A stretch of DNA of 64,000 nucleotides, taken from Trichuris trichiura (lineage: Eukaryota > Nematoda > Enoplea > Trichinellida > Trichuridae). Positions 1 through 12,600 of the stretch are shown piece by piece. A program made the translations under genes and the position numbers. The notes beneath the pieces are model-generated. The model saw only the letters and a program-made list of their open reading frames with translations, made no database searches and was not told the origin of the DNA. Location: positions 62,001-126,000 of the forward strand of contig JBAJFE010000017.1 of the NCBI GenBank assembly GCA_037903355.1, given 5' to 3'. Position 1 is the first letter of the stretch. Each line of letters begins with the position of its first letter.

Positions 1-349
1 AAAGCGCAGTCGACTTTTCTGGTGACGAATAAGAAATTAAATTTGTACAGTCGATGTCCTACTTTGGCGTAGAAAAATTTTCTACGGCATAACAGGTTTT
101 CGGATAGCACTCGCGAACGTGATTGCGCGTTGGAGCTATAACCTGGCTGCAATTGGCAATTTTGAACAATTTGGCGTTTTTTTTTGAAAACGCACTCTTG
201 TTAAGACAACCGAAAAAGGCAAATAGCCTTCTTCTTTTCAACAAGCGAAGCGAAAAGCATTTCTTCAAGAAACTGTTCATGCTTGAGTCGTTGCGCTTTC
301 GAATGGTGAGCAACAACCCCTAAATGACCCATATTCTTTGCGAACGTCA

Positions 350-2370
350 CCTTACGTCGCAGTACGCACCCTGAGTTGATGGACACTGTGTTGTTGCGCA
401 ATTTAGTAAAGTTAACGTTCTATCGTGAGTAAAGTGCCTCTTAGGAAGGTTTACCTTTTTTTCAGCTGTAATACCTAATTTCGGCAACAGAGAACGCAGT
501 CGGTGAGGTAAAAATTCAAAAAAGATTGTAACTTGAGAATCTTTAATCTTCAAATAGTAATATGCGCAGGTTCGTCTCCATACTGTCACTGAGAATTTGA
601 ATTTTTAAAATGCTCTTAGTGTACGCCCCACTTGGTGGTCACCTGCACGAAATGAAATTTATACTAATGCAATGTCGGCTGCAATTCTTTAAAAAATAAA
701 GCTCCCTTTCAATCGCAGATTGCTCTCGTTTGTAAAGTGCAGAATTAGGTCAAAAAGCCGTTCGCGTCGAACGGGTTAGTCATCCACTTGAACGTATCTG
801 GAAGTTTAATTTTTTTGAAAACTCGCTGAGCATTTGAATTATTGTTTACTAACGCGCTGTTAATTTTACGTTTAGTAAGGTAAATATTCAAAAACTTGCG
901 AATCTTTAAATTTTTAAATAGTAAGATGCGCAGGTTAATTTTCCTACTGTAACAGAGCATTTGAATTTTTAAAATGCTTTAGAGTATCAGCCATTTAGTC
1001 AGCTGCACGAAGACAAATCTGTACTAATGCAACTTCGGCTGTAATTTTTTTGCAAAATAAAGTTCGCTTTCCATCGCTGATTGCTCTCGTTTGTAAAATG
1101 CAGAATTACGGCAAAAAGCCGTTCGCGTCGAACGGGTTAGTCGTCCACTTGAACGTATCTGGAGGTTTAATTTTTTCGAAAAGTCGCTTTGAGCTAAAGG
1201 GAAGGAAGAAACGGACCATTGTTTACTAACGCTCTGTTGATTTTGCGTTTAGTAAGGTAAATATTCAAAAAAAAACTGCTACTTGCGAATCTTTAAATTT
1301 TTAAATAATAAGATGCGCAGGGTAATTTTCCTATTGTAACTGAGAATTTGAATTTTTAAAATGCTCTTAGTGTACTCCCCATTTGGTGGTCACCTGCACG
1401 AAATGAAATTTATACAAATGCAATGTCGGCTGTAATTCTTTTCAAAATAAAGCTCCCTTTCAATCGCAGATTGCTCTCGTTTGTAAAACGCAGAATTAGG
1501 GCAAAAAGCCGTTCGCGTCGAACGGGTTAGTCATCCACTCGAACGTATCTGGAGGTTTAATTTTTTCGAAAACTCGCTTTGAGCTAAAGGAAGGGAAGAA
1601 GTTGCCCATTGTTTACTAACGCGCTGTTGATTTTACGTTAGTAAGGTAAATATTCAAAAAAAGCTGCAACTTGCGAATCTTTAAATTTTTAAATAGTAAG
1701 ATGCGCAGGTTTGTTTTCCTACTGTAACTGAGCATTTGAATTTTTAAATTGCCTTTAGAGTATCAGCCCTTAGTCAGCTGCACGAAGACAAATCTGTACT
1801 AATGCAGCTTCGGCTGTAATTTTTTTGCAAAATAAAGTTCGCTTTCCATCGCTGATTGCTCTCGTTTGTAAAGTTCAGAATTACGGTAAAAAGCAGTTCG
1901 CGTTAAATGGGCTAGTCATTCGCCTGAACGCATCTGGAAGTTTAATTTTTTTTTGAAAACTCGCTGTGAGCTAAATGGAAGGAAGAAATTGCGCATTGTT
2001 TACTAACGCGCTGTTGATTTTACGTTTAGTAAGGTAAATATTCAAAAAAATGTAACCTGCGTATCTTTAATTTTTAAAGAGTAAGATGCGCAGGTTTGTT
2101 TTCCTACGGTAACTGAGCACCCGCGCAAAGCCAGGTTTATACTACTGCAACTTTTGCTGTACTTTTTTTGCAAAATAAAGCTTTTTTCCATCGCAGATTG
2201 CTCTCGTTCGTAAAGTGCAGAATTACGGCAAAAAACTATTCGCGTCAAATAGCCTAGTCGTCCGCTTGAACAAAGCTCGAATTTTTATTTTTTTGAAAAC
2301 TCGTTTTGAGCGAAAGGGAGGGAAGAAATTGACTGTCGTTTACTAACGCTCTGCTAGTCCTACGTTCAGT
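350..2370. repeat. Tandem satellite, ~375-bp monomers in ABAB dimer order
   Basis: About five diverged monomers of roughly 365-390 bp follow one another. Each carries a 'TTTGAATTTTTAAA' stretch, an 'AGATTGCTCTCGTTTGTAAA' segment and the near-palindrome CGTTCGCGTCGAACG. Monomers near 600 and 1,340 share 'TGGTGGTCACCTGCACGAAA', while those near 960 and 1,730 share 'AGTCAGCTGCACGAAGACAA'. The array is therefore a duplicated two-monomer unit of about 750 bp. The last copy, near 2,120-2,370, is degraded. No convincing coding frame runs through it. Confidence 0.85.
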
Positions 2371-3959
2371 ATGACGTAGTGCTATAGGCTATGCAGAACT
2401 TCCGCAACGGCTTCGTTTGTTTGGACAGAGCGATCAAGCAAATTCAAGCGCAACGAAAGCAAGTAACGGCGTTTGCCCGGAACTGCTCTTCCTAAGAAGC
2501 GTAAAACTAAGACGGTTTTGCTGCTGTTAAAATAAACCCGCGCCAAAAGAATTTGATTTCCATTTAAACCCAAAGTTAGCACCGAAAGCTGCGCTTAGTA
2601 CTAGTGATAATACCGTGCAAAAGATGAAAGGTCGGAAATTCATAATTTTTCCGAATAATGCGCAGCAGTTCTATTTCCATTTATGTCGAGCTGCGTTGAG
2701 CGGATGCTTAAGTAAAATTTCATACTTGCAGATCATTCAACGAGTGATTTAGTAAATCTTATGTGTGTTTCCGTCTATTGACTCTGTCCGTACAGGCTAT
2801 CGTAAGGTATAGCATTGTAGTCGACTATTGACCATGCTTGGCCTTCTCGCTTAGGTGTCACTCGTGAACATTATTGTAAATTGTCGTTGGTAATGCTCAA
2901 GCCGTGCCATTTAACGCTTTGTCAGCCGTTATCCAAAGAGGTGTTGCTAACGTCGGCCGAAAAGCTGTTTGCAATTCATCTGCTTATTTCTGTGCTGCAG
3001 CCGTATTCTCCCGTCGTCTTGTCTTCTCTCTTTCGAAAGAAGTGAGGTAAAAATAAGATAATTCCAGTTTTGCATCTGAACAGGTAAACGAGAATGCGTT
3101 TCGACCAAAAAATTGACCTCGTTAGAGTTGATTGACTGTTGCGCGGTAGTTGTTGCCTTTGGTCATTTATTGATTTTGCTTTCTAACGAAATCTATTGTG
3201 GAAGTGCTTTGACAACTTGCACAGACTGTTTTCCTACTGGACTGTGTCTGCGCTTTTGCCTATGCTGTTTTGTCGAGTCTAAGTGGGTGCACCTATGGGC
3301 AGTTGCAGTTTTTGACAACTGAAAATCATTCCCACGTTAGTTCCTACTGAAAGTTGCGTGATTGTCATCCCTTAGAGCGCTTCAAAGGTCAGCCTACGTT
3401 TGGTTCACCTTTCCGTGCTAGCAATCATAGAAAATAAGCGATTCTAATAATCTCGGATGACCGTACCTGCGAAAGTAAACAAACAGACTTTAAAAAAGCT
3501 CTTTTAAAAGTTCAATTTGGGAAAACAGTAAAGTTTTCTCCGCCAAAATAATCTTCAGCAGAAAAAACGCGTATGTTAACTATTTGTCCGAAAATTAAGT
3601 AAAAAAGCTCAGTATCAAAATGAACCTGCTTTTCTAATGAGCATTACAGTATGCTTTTTGAAAATTTGAAACGCCAAATGGCTGAAAGGTCTTTTTCGCG
3701 CTGTTTTGGAAGGTTTTCCATTTTGCCTGCGTTTCGTTGAGTTCGAAGCGTGTTTTTCCTACCGCCATCGGCCGTAAACGTTTCTCGGTGAAAGTGCTAA
3801 GGAAGGAAGAAGCGAGATAAGCTTTTAGCTTTACAATGGTTAGAAAACTTTCTTTTTCTGCAACGCATTGAATGCTTTGCAGCGCGCGGGACGTCTGACG
3901 GAAGCTTGGCATCTCTGCTAGATATTCTTATCTGGTTGGCATTTTGAAAGTTTCCAAAA
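2371..3959. other. Non-coding stretch upstream of HID1
   Basis: No recognisable exon, RNA gene or mobile element is visible. Short open frames here have no family resemblance and no good splice-site pairs. The right-hand end presumably holds the HID1 promoter and 5' UTR. Confidence 0.5.
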
Positions 3960-6475
3960 ATGGGCAATTCGGATAGTCGTTTGGACTTCCGAAAGGCGGT
4001 GGTCGAGCTGGCCTCCAAAAAGCCGTCCGCCGAATCGTCCGATGATTCCTTCTGGCAACAATTCTGGCAGCCCATGTCCATAAAGAACGTGCAGGATATA
4101 TTTTCGCTTATACCGTCCGACGAAATTCGTCAGCTGCGCGAAAATGCTCCTCACAACTTGGCGACGCTTTGCTACAAAGCCATAGAGCACCTTGCCAAGG
4201 CTTGTCAGTGCGGTCTGCATTCCGTCAACGAACAACAAGAAGTGCTCAATTGCGTACGTATTTTAACGCGCCTGTTGCCGCACATGTTCGAAGAGCCTGA
4301 ATGGCGAGGATACTTTTGGTCTTCCGTACCGGCGCCCAAGGAAGGACCGACGATCATTCCCGCCGACACCCCATTGGCTAAAGTGTTGATTACGTCGATA
4401 TGCAATTTGCTGTTCTGTCCAGACTTCACCGTCGCGTCGCCGAAAAAGGGCAATGAAGTTGTCGACGACTTGAAAGCAGTTGACAGTTGCGAATATATTT
4501 GGGAAGCGGGCATTGGTTTTGCAGCGTCTCCACCTTACGTTCCCGCCTACGCGGAGCGCCGTACCGAACTGCTGAGACTGTTGCTCACCTGTTTGTCCGA
4601 AGTTATATATCATCCGTCCACAGCCGTTAGCACTACTTACGAGAATCGATGGCTTTTGGCATTATCTTCGGCCGACAATCGACACGTACTCCCATTGTTC
4701 ACCAGTCTGATCAATGTCATTTTTTCCTACGACCCAATTGGCTACGGAGTACCGTACAACCATATATTATTTTCTGATAGTCAGGGTCCAATGGTAGAGG
4801 TCGCTCTGCAGCTGCTTGTGGCAGCGCTGGATCAAGCCACCAATGAAGCCGGCGGAATCTCGTCGGATGACGATAATGTAATTCAACGCTTAATTTTTTG
4901 CGTTTTCATTTCTCCGAAAAAGTTTTAGTTGATGTCGCATGAAAATTATTTTGTCAACTACTTGTCAAGGATCCACCGCGACGAGGTAGGGCAACTTTCG
5001 CAAAGGTCTCTCTCTTCCGACCGGGGTTGTATTTTCAGGATTTTGAATTCATGCTGAACGGCTTTTCGCGGCTGTTGAACAATCCACTGCTTCAAACGTA
5101 CCTGCCGCGCTCTTGCAAAAAGGTCGGCTTCCATCAAGAGCTGCTGGTTTTATTTTGGAAATGCTGCGACTATAACAGAGTACGACGGTTCTTCGCGTAT
5201 GCGACCTAAAAAACTTACTTTTTAGAAGTTTTTGTATCACGTATTGAAGAGCAGCGATGTACTGGATATGTTGGTGCCCATATTGTACTATCTGAACGAC
5301 TCTCGTAACGACCAAAGTGAGTAGGCACTTTTTCGAAAAAAATTTGAATAATGGTCTCCTTATCTTATCTTTTTATTGTTTAAGCGAAGACGGGCCTTGT
5401 CCATATGGGCGTCTTCATTATATTACTTTTAAGCGGCGAGCGAAACTTCGGCGTTCGTTTGAATAAGCCGTATACAGCTCGAGTACCAATGGACGTGCCG
5501 CTATTCACTGGCACTCACGCAGACTTGTTGATCATAGTTTTTCACAAACTAATCACGTCGAACAATGGCAGATTGCAGTCGCTGTTCGATTGCTTATTAA
5601 CCATAATTGTCAACATATCGCCTTATTTGAAATCGATGTCGATGGTGGCGGCAAATAAGCTTCTTCATCTTCTCGAAGTGTTTAGCACGCCGTGGTACAT
5701 GTTTGCCGCGCCTAACAATCATCATCTCATCTTTTTTCTGCTGGAAATATTCAACAACATTATACAGTATCAATTCGACGGCAATTCAAATCTTGTATAC
5801 ACAATCATAAGGAAGCGACAGGTCTTCTATCAGTTGGCCAATTTGGCTACGGACGATTCAGCAATTTCAAAAGCTCTTACAAGTCGTAAACGCGCGCAAG
5901 AAAGAAGTGGCGCTTTGCCGGAAGTCGCTGCGACTGCGGATCAGGTTGAAACCAAACAAGGCGTTGAAGGAGAACAAAAGGTAGGCGGCGAACAAGGAGC
6001 GTACAGTGCTTCGGTTGGCAAAACGCCAAAAATAACAATGATGACCGAGAAGCCGGCTGGATCGACAGACGACCTTCCCGCCACGATTGGAAGACAGGAG
6101 ACCGCCTCGCCGGTAAACAGTCAAACCGACGACCAAGCGTGGACAGCATCGTCGAAATGGGTTGAAAGTTGGAAGCAAAAACTCCCTCTGCAAACGGTTA
6201 TGCGCCTTTTGCAAGTGCTTGTACCGCAGGTAGAAAAAATTTGCATAGACCGAATGCTCACCGACGAAGGCGAAGTGTTGAAATTTCTCCAAAACGGCAC
6301 TCTTGTCGGTCTGTTGCCTGTTCCGCATCCAATATTGATTCGCAAGTACCAGAGCAACCGAGGAACCAACGATTGGTTCAGAACGTACCTTTGGGGAGTG
6401 CTCTACCTGCGAAATACCGACCCGCCAATATGGTACGACTCGCGCATTCAACTTTTCGAAATACAGAAAGTGTGA
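3960..6475 (+). CDS. HID1 family protein (high-temperature-induced dauer formation 1)
   Basis: HID1 is a peripheral, N-myristoylated Golgi/trans-Golgi protein needed for dense-core vesicle biogenesis and neuropeptide sorting (family knowledge). Five exons join in phase: 3960-4877, 4929-4985, 5039-5179, 5226-5316 and 5385-6475, giving about 765 residues against roughly 790 in human. The start is set by MGNSDSRLDFRKAV, which matches the family N-terminus and keeps Gly2 for myristoylation. Characteristic blocks include ATLCYKAIEHL, LLSGERNFGVRLNKPY, FTGTHADLLIIVFHK, YQFDGNSNLVY, LLQVLVPQVEKICID and LVGLLPVPHPILIRKYQ. A low-complexity Glu/Gln/Thr-rich insert (about residues 530-610) replaces the variable loop seen in vertebrates. 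The C-terminus, LFEIQKV, is the family end, so the gene looks intact. Confidence 0.96.
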
Positions 6476-6725
6476 AATCTTTGCGCGCGAGCGCAATTCG
6501 CGACGGCCGTCAGCCGCCGGCGTACGTTCATTTAAATAGTTGGAACCTCATTTTCGTTTATTCACCGTTGGTACGGTATTGGTGTTTTTGCTTTAAAAAA
6601 CTTACGTTGTTGTAACCTATCGAATCCGGCATGCGCTTCGGTCGAATATTTGCTGCCAAATACGCTGTTGAAAGCTTAAGCTTAACCACTTCACCGAAAA
6701 TGTGAAGCGATCCTACGGTAACTAT

Positions 6726-6731
6726 AATAAA
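6726..6731 (+). terminator. Candidate poly(A) signal of HID1
   Basis: A canonical AATAAA lies 250 nt after the HID1 stop in T/A-rich sequence. It is the first good signal in the sense direction. The position is plausible but unsupported by transcript data. Confidence 0.4.
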
Positions 6732-7902
6732 TATTCAAAAACTTTCTTTGCCGCCCACCCATTGCAATAGTATACCTTTAGCCGTCTGAGGATGCAATTT
6801 AAAAAAATTCTTAAAAGGCGGAACGACTTGGAATACGTAAAAGGCGCGATAGTAATTTGTCTAGGCGACATTACTTAATGATAATATTAACGTAGTCGAA
6901 GTTCTGGCGTTTTACGTTGCTCGCCGCCAATGTTTTCTTCAAACACGAATTGAGTGTACCTGTAAACCGTTAACTTTTGTAATACAGTAATTCAAAATTC
7001 AAATATTTGAAAAGCAGGTTCGCGCGGCTACCAATGCGGAAATAACAAGCTTATTTTGAAAAATACTCAACAATTCTGGCTTTTCCTTATATCCTAACAA
7101 CCCGAAGCGTCAGCAAAACATTAGTAACACGCTGCTGAAAAAAGATGGATTAGAATTAAATAAATTTTAACGAATAGTTAGGCAAAAAGTTGGCAGACTT
7201 GCTTGAACAGTTTTGACTTGGAGACGAACTCTTTAACTTGTAGACGCAGGCGGGAAATGCTGATGTATCCAGGCGAAACAGCAGCAAGTAAGTGATAAAA
7301 CAGCAATTACAAAACAACACCTAATGGAATGTTGCCAGAAAATCGTGCGGAGATTTCTTCGTCAGGCGGAAAACATAAAGCCGCAAAAGTGGCACGTTAT
7401 ACTTGGACAAACGCCAACAATCACCGAGAACAAGGGCTGAGCGTCTTCTTGCGTAAAAACAATGTTGAGACCTGAACATCAGCGCATTTAGTCAAGAGCA
7501 GCAGTAGAATTTTTGTATTGCCGTTTTTAAAAGATAACCAAAAGTACGAGTCGTTTTTTATTTACTTACAGTATGCAACCTACCTGCGAATAAACTGCTA
7601 GAGGCAGCCGGGAAGCTAACTTTTCTATTGGAAAATCACTTCTATGGAGGGTAATAATAGAGTAGGGACGAATATCAATAAAACGAGATTCCCTTAAAAG
7701 GCGAATGGGTTTTGTTAGTGTTCCGACCTACCGTCTAAGAAATGCAGGTTCCTTCCTGGCGAATATGTTCGCCAAGCCGTTATATCCCCACAGGCAAACA
7801 TGCTACCCACTTTGTTTTACCTTTTATGAAACTTAAGCCCAAATATAAGCCCTACTTTTAAACTAACGCTTACGTAAGGGCGGAACAGGGTGGCTGGCAA
7901 AG
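6732..7902. other. A-rich gap between HID1 and ROGDI 3' ends
   Basis: No clear exon is found. The + strand is A-rich, as in the neighbouring minus-strand introns, so part of it may be ROGDI 3' UTR or hold an unrecognised last ROGDI exon. Minus-strand donor-like motifs are present near 7,565 but give no convincing coding segment. Confidence 0.4.
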
Positions 7903-9280
7903 TTACAGTACGACGGCGTGGTGCAAAACCGACAGATTTTGAACAATGGTGGAAGAATTAAATGTCTACTTAGGTAGGCGTTTCCATAAAAGTCTTACCT
8001 TCTCAATGAACAACTGAGTAAGCTGAATAGCAGACGTGACTATGTAGATGAGATCGGCAAACCAGGGCACGTGACAATCGCACTAAAATTAGTTTACTCA
8101 GCGCAGTTAGAGTCATTCCAAAAGCTAAAGTTCGTTAGGATAATTAATAATAGTATTTCATAGAAGATTTTAACTCAATTCCCCAAAAAATCCAAAATCC
8201 GTCCACTCACTTCGTAAACTTGTAGAGAATCTTTTTCGCTAGGCTGAGCAGGAGAATAAATGACATTGAAGTTTAACTTCGACGAAGATATGTACAAATT
8301 GAAGATTAAGTCTGCGGGTGGCAGCGGGACGAAGCATTTCTGCACAAAAAGAATATTAGCAACAAAGAAAGCAGGAAGAGGAAAAATTAACCTTTAATCG
8401 CTCGTCATGTATTTGGCTGAAAGGACCTTTTTTAGGCGCATAAACGAACACGTCGCGTGCGGCGAAAAGATAATTACGTATTGACTTGGTAACCTGCGCA
8501 TTTTACTTACTGTAGCAATGATTTAAAAACAAGAAAAGTTACCCAAAAGAGCTTTTCTACGCTTAGTTCGTTGTCTTTGCAATTTTGCAGGGTCAGCATG
8601 CCGAAACGAAGCATTTCCATAGCCAGGAGAACATAATTACCCAGATCTTGAACCTGCTGCAATTTCCATTGAATATCCGGCTGAACTACGGCACGATAAA
8701 AATGAGATGGCAATTTCGGATGGCGGACTGTGATTTCCTAAATTTTAATAAATGTACAGCTGAAACAAGTACGAAAAAAAATTAAATTTGTAAACATACC
8801 GCCTTAGCAACATTATCGCCAACAAGTGTGAAGGAACATTTCAGATTTTCACCCCTACGCACGGCAAGTGTTAGGGAAAAAAGGGGCGGCAAACAAAAGT
8901 CTCACGTTGCGTCTGTCATGTTGAATTTTTCCGGTAGGAGCGCGGATGCCGATTCGTTAAACCTGTTACGCGTGGGCAGTTTGGCGCAGCAACCCTAAAG
9001 CGACACGCATGTAACTTAGGAAAAAAAGCGAAAAACATTTTCGCTTGCGAAATGCGGCACGTTGCAAAGAACACAAAACAAATAACAACAATGAAGCAAA
9101 AATTACCTGAAGTATCAATTCCAACTTCCTCAAATAGATAAGAGACTCTTTCCGTAAAAAGCTGCAATCATCGTTGCCCTAAAAATTAAAAAATAATCAG
9201 TTACGACAAAAGCGACCTTAACGACGTACCCCCATTGAGGAGATTCCTTTTTCGGGTAGACCAAGTGAACTAGGTTCCAT
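7903..9280 (-). CDS. Rogdi homologue (Rav2-like, V-ATPase/RAVE-associated)
   Basis: Rogdi proteins are the metazoan counterpart of yeast Rav2 and work with DMXL/Rav1 in V-ATPase assembly and synaptic-vesicle acidification (family knowledge). All exons are below 200 nt: 9280-9230, 9178-9107, 8994-8906, 8854-8800, 8737-8543, 8493-8392, 8339-8211, 8082-7999 and, less surely, 7965-7903. All phases agree and the total is about 279 residues, against 287 in human. Diagnostic blocks are DIQWKLQQVQD (human KQWKLQQIQD), CFVPLPPADLIFNLYISSSK (human FAPALPSDLLVNVYINLNK) and HVPWFADLIYIVTSAIQL. The start ATG at 9280 opens MEPSSLGLPEKG. The last exon needs a 33-nt intron and matches poorly, so the C-terminus is doubtful. 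The gene is divergent to separase. Confidence 0.9.
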
Positions 9281-9663
9281 GATTATATTTTTTCCCGCCT
9301 TTACCGTACAAGAACATTAAAGCGGGCTAAGAGATTATACCTCGCCTACTCGAGTGAACCGACAATTGAACTACAAAACCATTTCTATCAATTTTCCGTC
9401 CTATGACGCACCAGAGCTCGTCGGAAAAAGCGTGGTTTTCGTCCGACATTTCTCATCGCATTCTGGTGGCAGTCACCGCCGATGCAACGATGTTGCTAAA
9501 GTTTGGAAGCTTAATAATTTATCTAATTTAATTAAATGACCTCCGTAATACGAGCAGTACATAATTTTGCTTGCCAACGAAAGCGTACATGAGAACCCGG
9601 CAAAGTACGATCGCTTACTGTAGATTGATTAGTTCAGTTTGCCGTTGTTGTAGGCTCATCGTG
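9281..9663. promoter_or_regulatory. Shared divergent promoter region, ROGDI / separase
   Basis: Only 383 bp separate the ROGDI start (9280, minus) and the separase start (9664, plus), so both promoters and 5' UTRs must fit here or overlap. I see no definite TATA box or named factor site. The assignment rests on gene arrangement. Confidence 0.55.
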
Positions 9664-12600
9664 ATGAAGGCGTTTGGCGCGAATGCGAAGCATTTTGTCG
9701 ATTTGATTGGCAAAAATCGCTTGGACGACGCGGCGGAGCTAATCAAGGTGTGCAATTAATTTTTTTTGCCTTTTAAGTTCCTCGTACGCTTTAGGAGTTG
9801 GTGGATGTTGGCTTCGAACATGCCAATGGCTTGATCATTAGCGATAGCACGCGATCTCGTTTAAATTGGTTTCTTTTTGCCTTAAAAAATTGCGTGGTAA
9901 AAATGAGGGAGAATTTGCATATTGACCTTATCGTCAAAATATCCGATATTTTGGAAGCGCTCTGCAAAAAGTGTGATCTCAGCGTCGAGAAGGACATTAG
10001 GGTCAGTACCTTAGCTGCCATTTCGATAACAACCATCCGTATATCGTTTAGATGACTATTTCCAAGCTTTATCAGCAACTATGCGTCTACGCCAGTAGAG
10101 TGAACGAACACAGTTACTCGGTTTGCTTCAGCGCTCGCGCAGTTTTGGCTTCCGGTGGCCGTTGCCCGTCCGCATGGAAGTTGTGGATCAATCGCAAATA
10201 TTTGGCCGCAAAAATGGCTCCGCAAAAAGCCGAAACCAATCAGTTCACTTCGCGCCGTTTTTCTTTCCAGCCTTACTTTTCTTCCTATTTTAGAAACGTT
10301 TTCGAAAGTTGCTCAAAGTCGGTTCTATGCAAATGGAACAGAGTAGCCGATTTACTGCTCATGGAAGTATTTTGGTTGGGAAAACTGAGGTAGAATTGCG
10401 TTTGTTTTTTGCGCTTATTTCATTTTTGTACCTGAAGATCAAGTTTTCCCTCGGTCACTAACAACTATGAATTCAAATTGCTCACGGACGTATTGAAATC
10501 TCAACCGCTGCCGTTGGAACGTGCCGAAGCCTTGATTGCCTTATCAGAATTAGCCGCTCGTTCTCAGTCGGTGTGCTTGGACGAGTTAGTTTGAATTTTT
10601 CTTTTCTCAATAGTACGGTAATTTGCATACCCAACTTTAGGGCTTCGGACTATTTTCGCGAGGCGTTTCGCGTTTTGGGCGACGTCGACGAATGCCCTTC
10701 GAAGCTGCACTGCCTCTGCAAGGCCTCCTTGTTAAAGTTTCTGCAAAATCTGCGCGCCTTAATAACTTCGGTTCGTTTTTAAGCTGCCATTTTCCGTTGT
10801 CTCTCTCAAGCTTTGTTGATCTTAGGACTTTGCAACTCCAAATCCCGTAGTCAGTTGTATGAAAACAAATTACGCTACCCGTTTCTGCTCGTCCAACAAA
10901 TTTGACGCCATCAGCGGCGTGGACAAGTTCGGCCCTTTGATGACGTTGCTGAAAGATACGATCGAACTTTGCCAAAGTTCCCTTATTCCGCGTTACGCTT
11001 CGGCGTCGGCAAACGAAAAAGAACGCATTACCGAACTTGTCCATAACGTGGCCGCCGTCTCTCTTCTATACGGCAACGTAAGCTATCGTTCTCTTCCTTT
11101 TTTTGCATAATTAATATTGTAGTTTACGCAAGCTATAAATATGTTATTTTGGTTGTTTACCGCCGTCGAATCGGTGGAAGTCTATCAGCAGTTGATAGCC
11201 GCATTTATCGTGGCCGACGCGTCGTCCTTTTGCGGCGCCTTTATCGACAATTTCGAAGGCAAAGTGCGTACCCAGACCGAAGCGGAAAAATTGTACGTGC
11301 GGCGCCTTCGTCTTTTCGGTGGTCTTTGCGCCAAAGACGTAAGTGCTTTTCGTCGTCGATCTTTCAATAAGATTTTTCAAACCTGCTTACTGTACATTAA
11401 TACAGTATACCACCGTTACGCAATAGTTACATTCCATGCTCTGCGCGACGTAGAGAACACCAAATAACTTACTTAAGTCGAGCCCACCAAAAAGAAATTA
11501 CTGTCAGCATTTTTAAAAAAAAAGTCAAGCCGAATTTGAAATTTTTCGCGGGAAGTTGATTTAGTCGTATTTGATTTTCAGGTTTCTTTGTTCAAAGAAG
11601 TACTCGATGCGATTTCCAACTGTAAGTTGGAAGAATCGGCTGATTTGCTGAGTTTTCGCAACAAGGCGTTGTGCCATTTGTCCGTGCATTGCTGCGCTAA
11701 GCGTCAGTGCACGGCCGGAAATATAAAATTGTTGCTTTCGTCTTTTCCGGGTATGTCTTCGGCGTTACTGTCGCTTAAGCATATGCGATCGATTATGAAG
11801 TATCATTTGAGCGAAATGAGAGATGATATACAACATTTCAGCGGTATGTCTGCTCTCGTTGGCGTTTGTGAGCTCGAGCTAATTTTTGAATATTTTTCAG
11901 CTAATTGCTGGATCGACATAGCATTGTATTTGTGGTTGAACAAAGAAGTTGCGCTTGCCTACGAGCAAGCTGGCTTAATTCGCTTCAGCTTAGCCTACGC
12001 CGACGAAGGGTTGTCCCTTTCCTTACGTTTCAGCTCACCAAATTGGTACGTACGCTTGCGCGGCGGCGATGACTTTTTTCTTAAAATTAATTTGCATAAG
12101 GTTGTGCGCGTTCTTGGGGCTTCTTTTTGAATTTGAATCGAAACTGTACGAACCTGCGAATCTTCGTAGCTACCTGAGCCTCGGCTACGCGTTCTATCGT
12201 TTTCGTCCAAGGCCCGTAGCCGCCCCGTTGGCATGCAAAACGGTGCGAAAACTCGACTTCGACAACATGTCGCTCGAAGACAGTTCCGAAGCGACAAATC
12301 ACGAAAAGAAAAGCAGCGTATCCGACGACGATTCCGCTTCGTCGGATTCGTCCGATTTGGACGACTTTGGCGAGTTTCGCTCTTTCTTGGAAAATCGTCA
12401 TAAAAGGAACTGCAATTGTTGGGCATGCGGCAATGAGTCATTCCAACTGGCTGAGACCTACCTGATTGGCCGCCTGATCGAACTGTCATCTCAAAGGGGC
12501 GCCAGAAAGATGTCCCATTTGGAAAAGGTGTCCGAACGAATTGCCGCTTTGTATCAGCGTTACCTCAAGCAGCTCGGGCGAGCGCTGCAAAGCCTTTGCC

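Noticed and set aside
350..2370. CRISPR-like or regulatory array
   Set aside because: Units are long (~375 bp) and diverged, without short identical repeats and unique spacers; this is a eukaryotic satellite.
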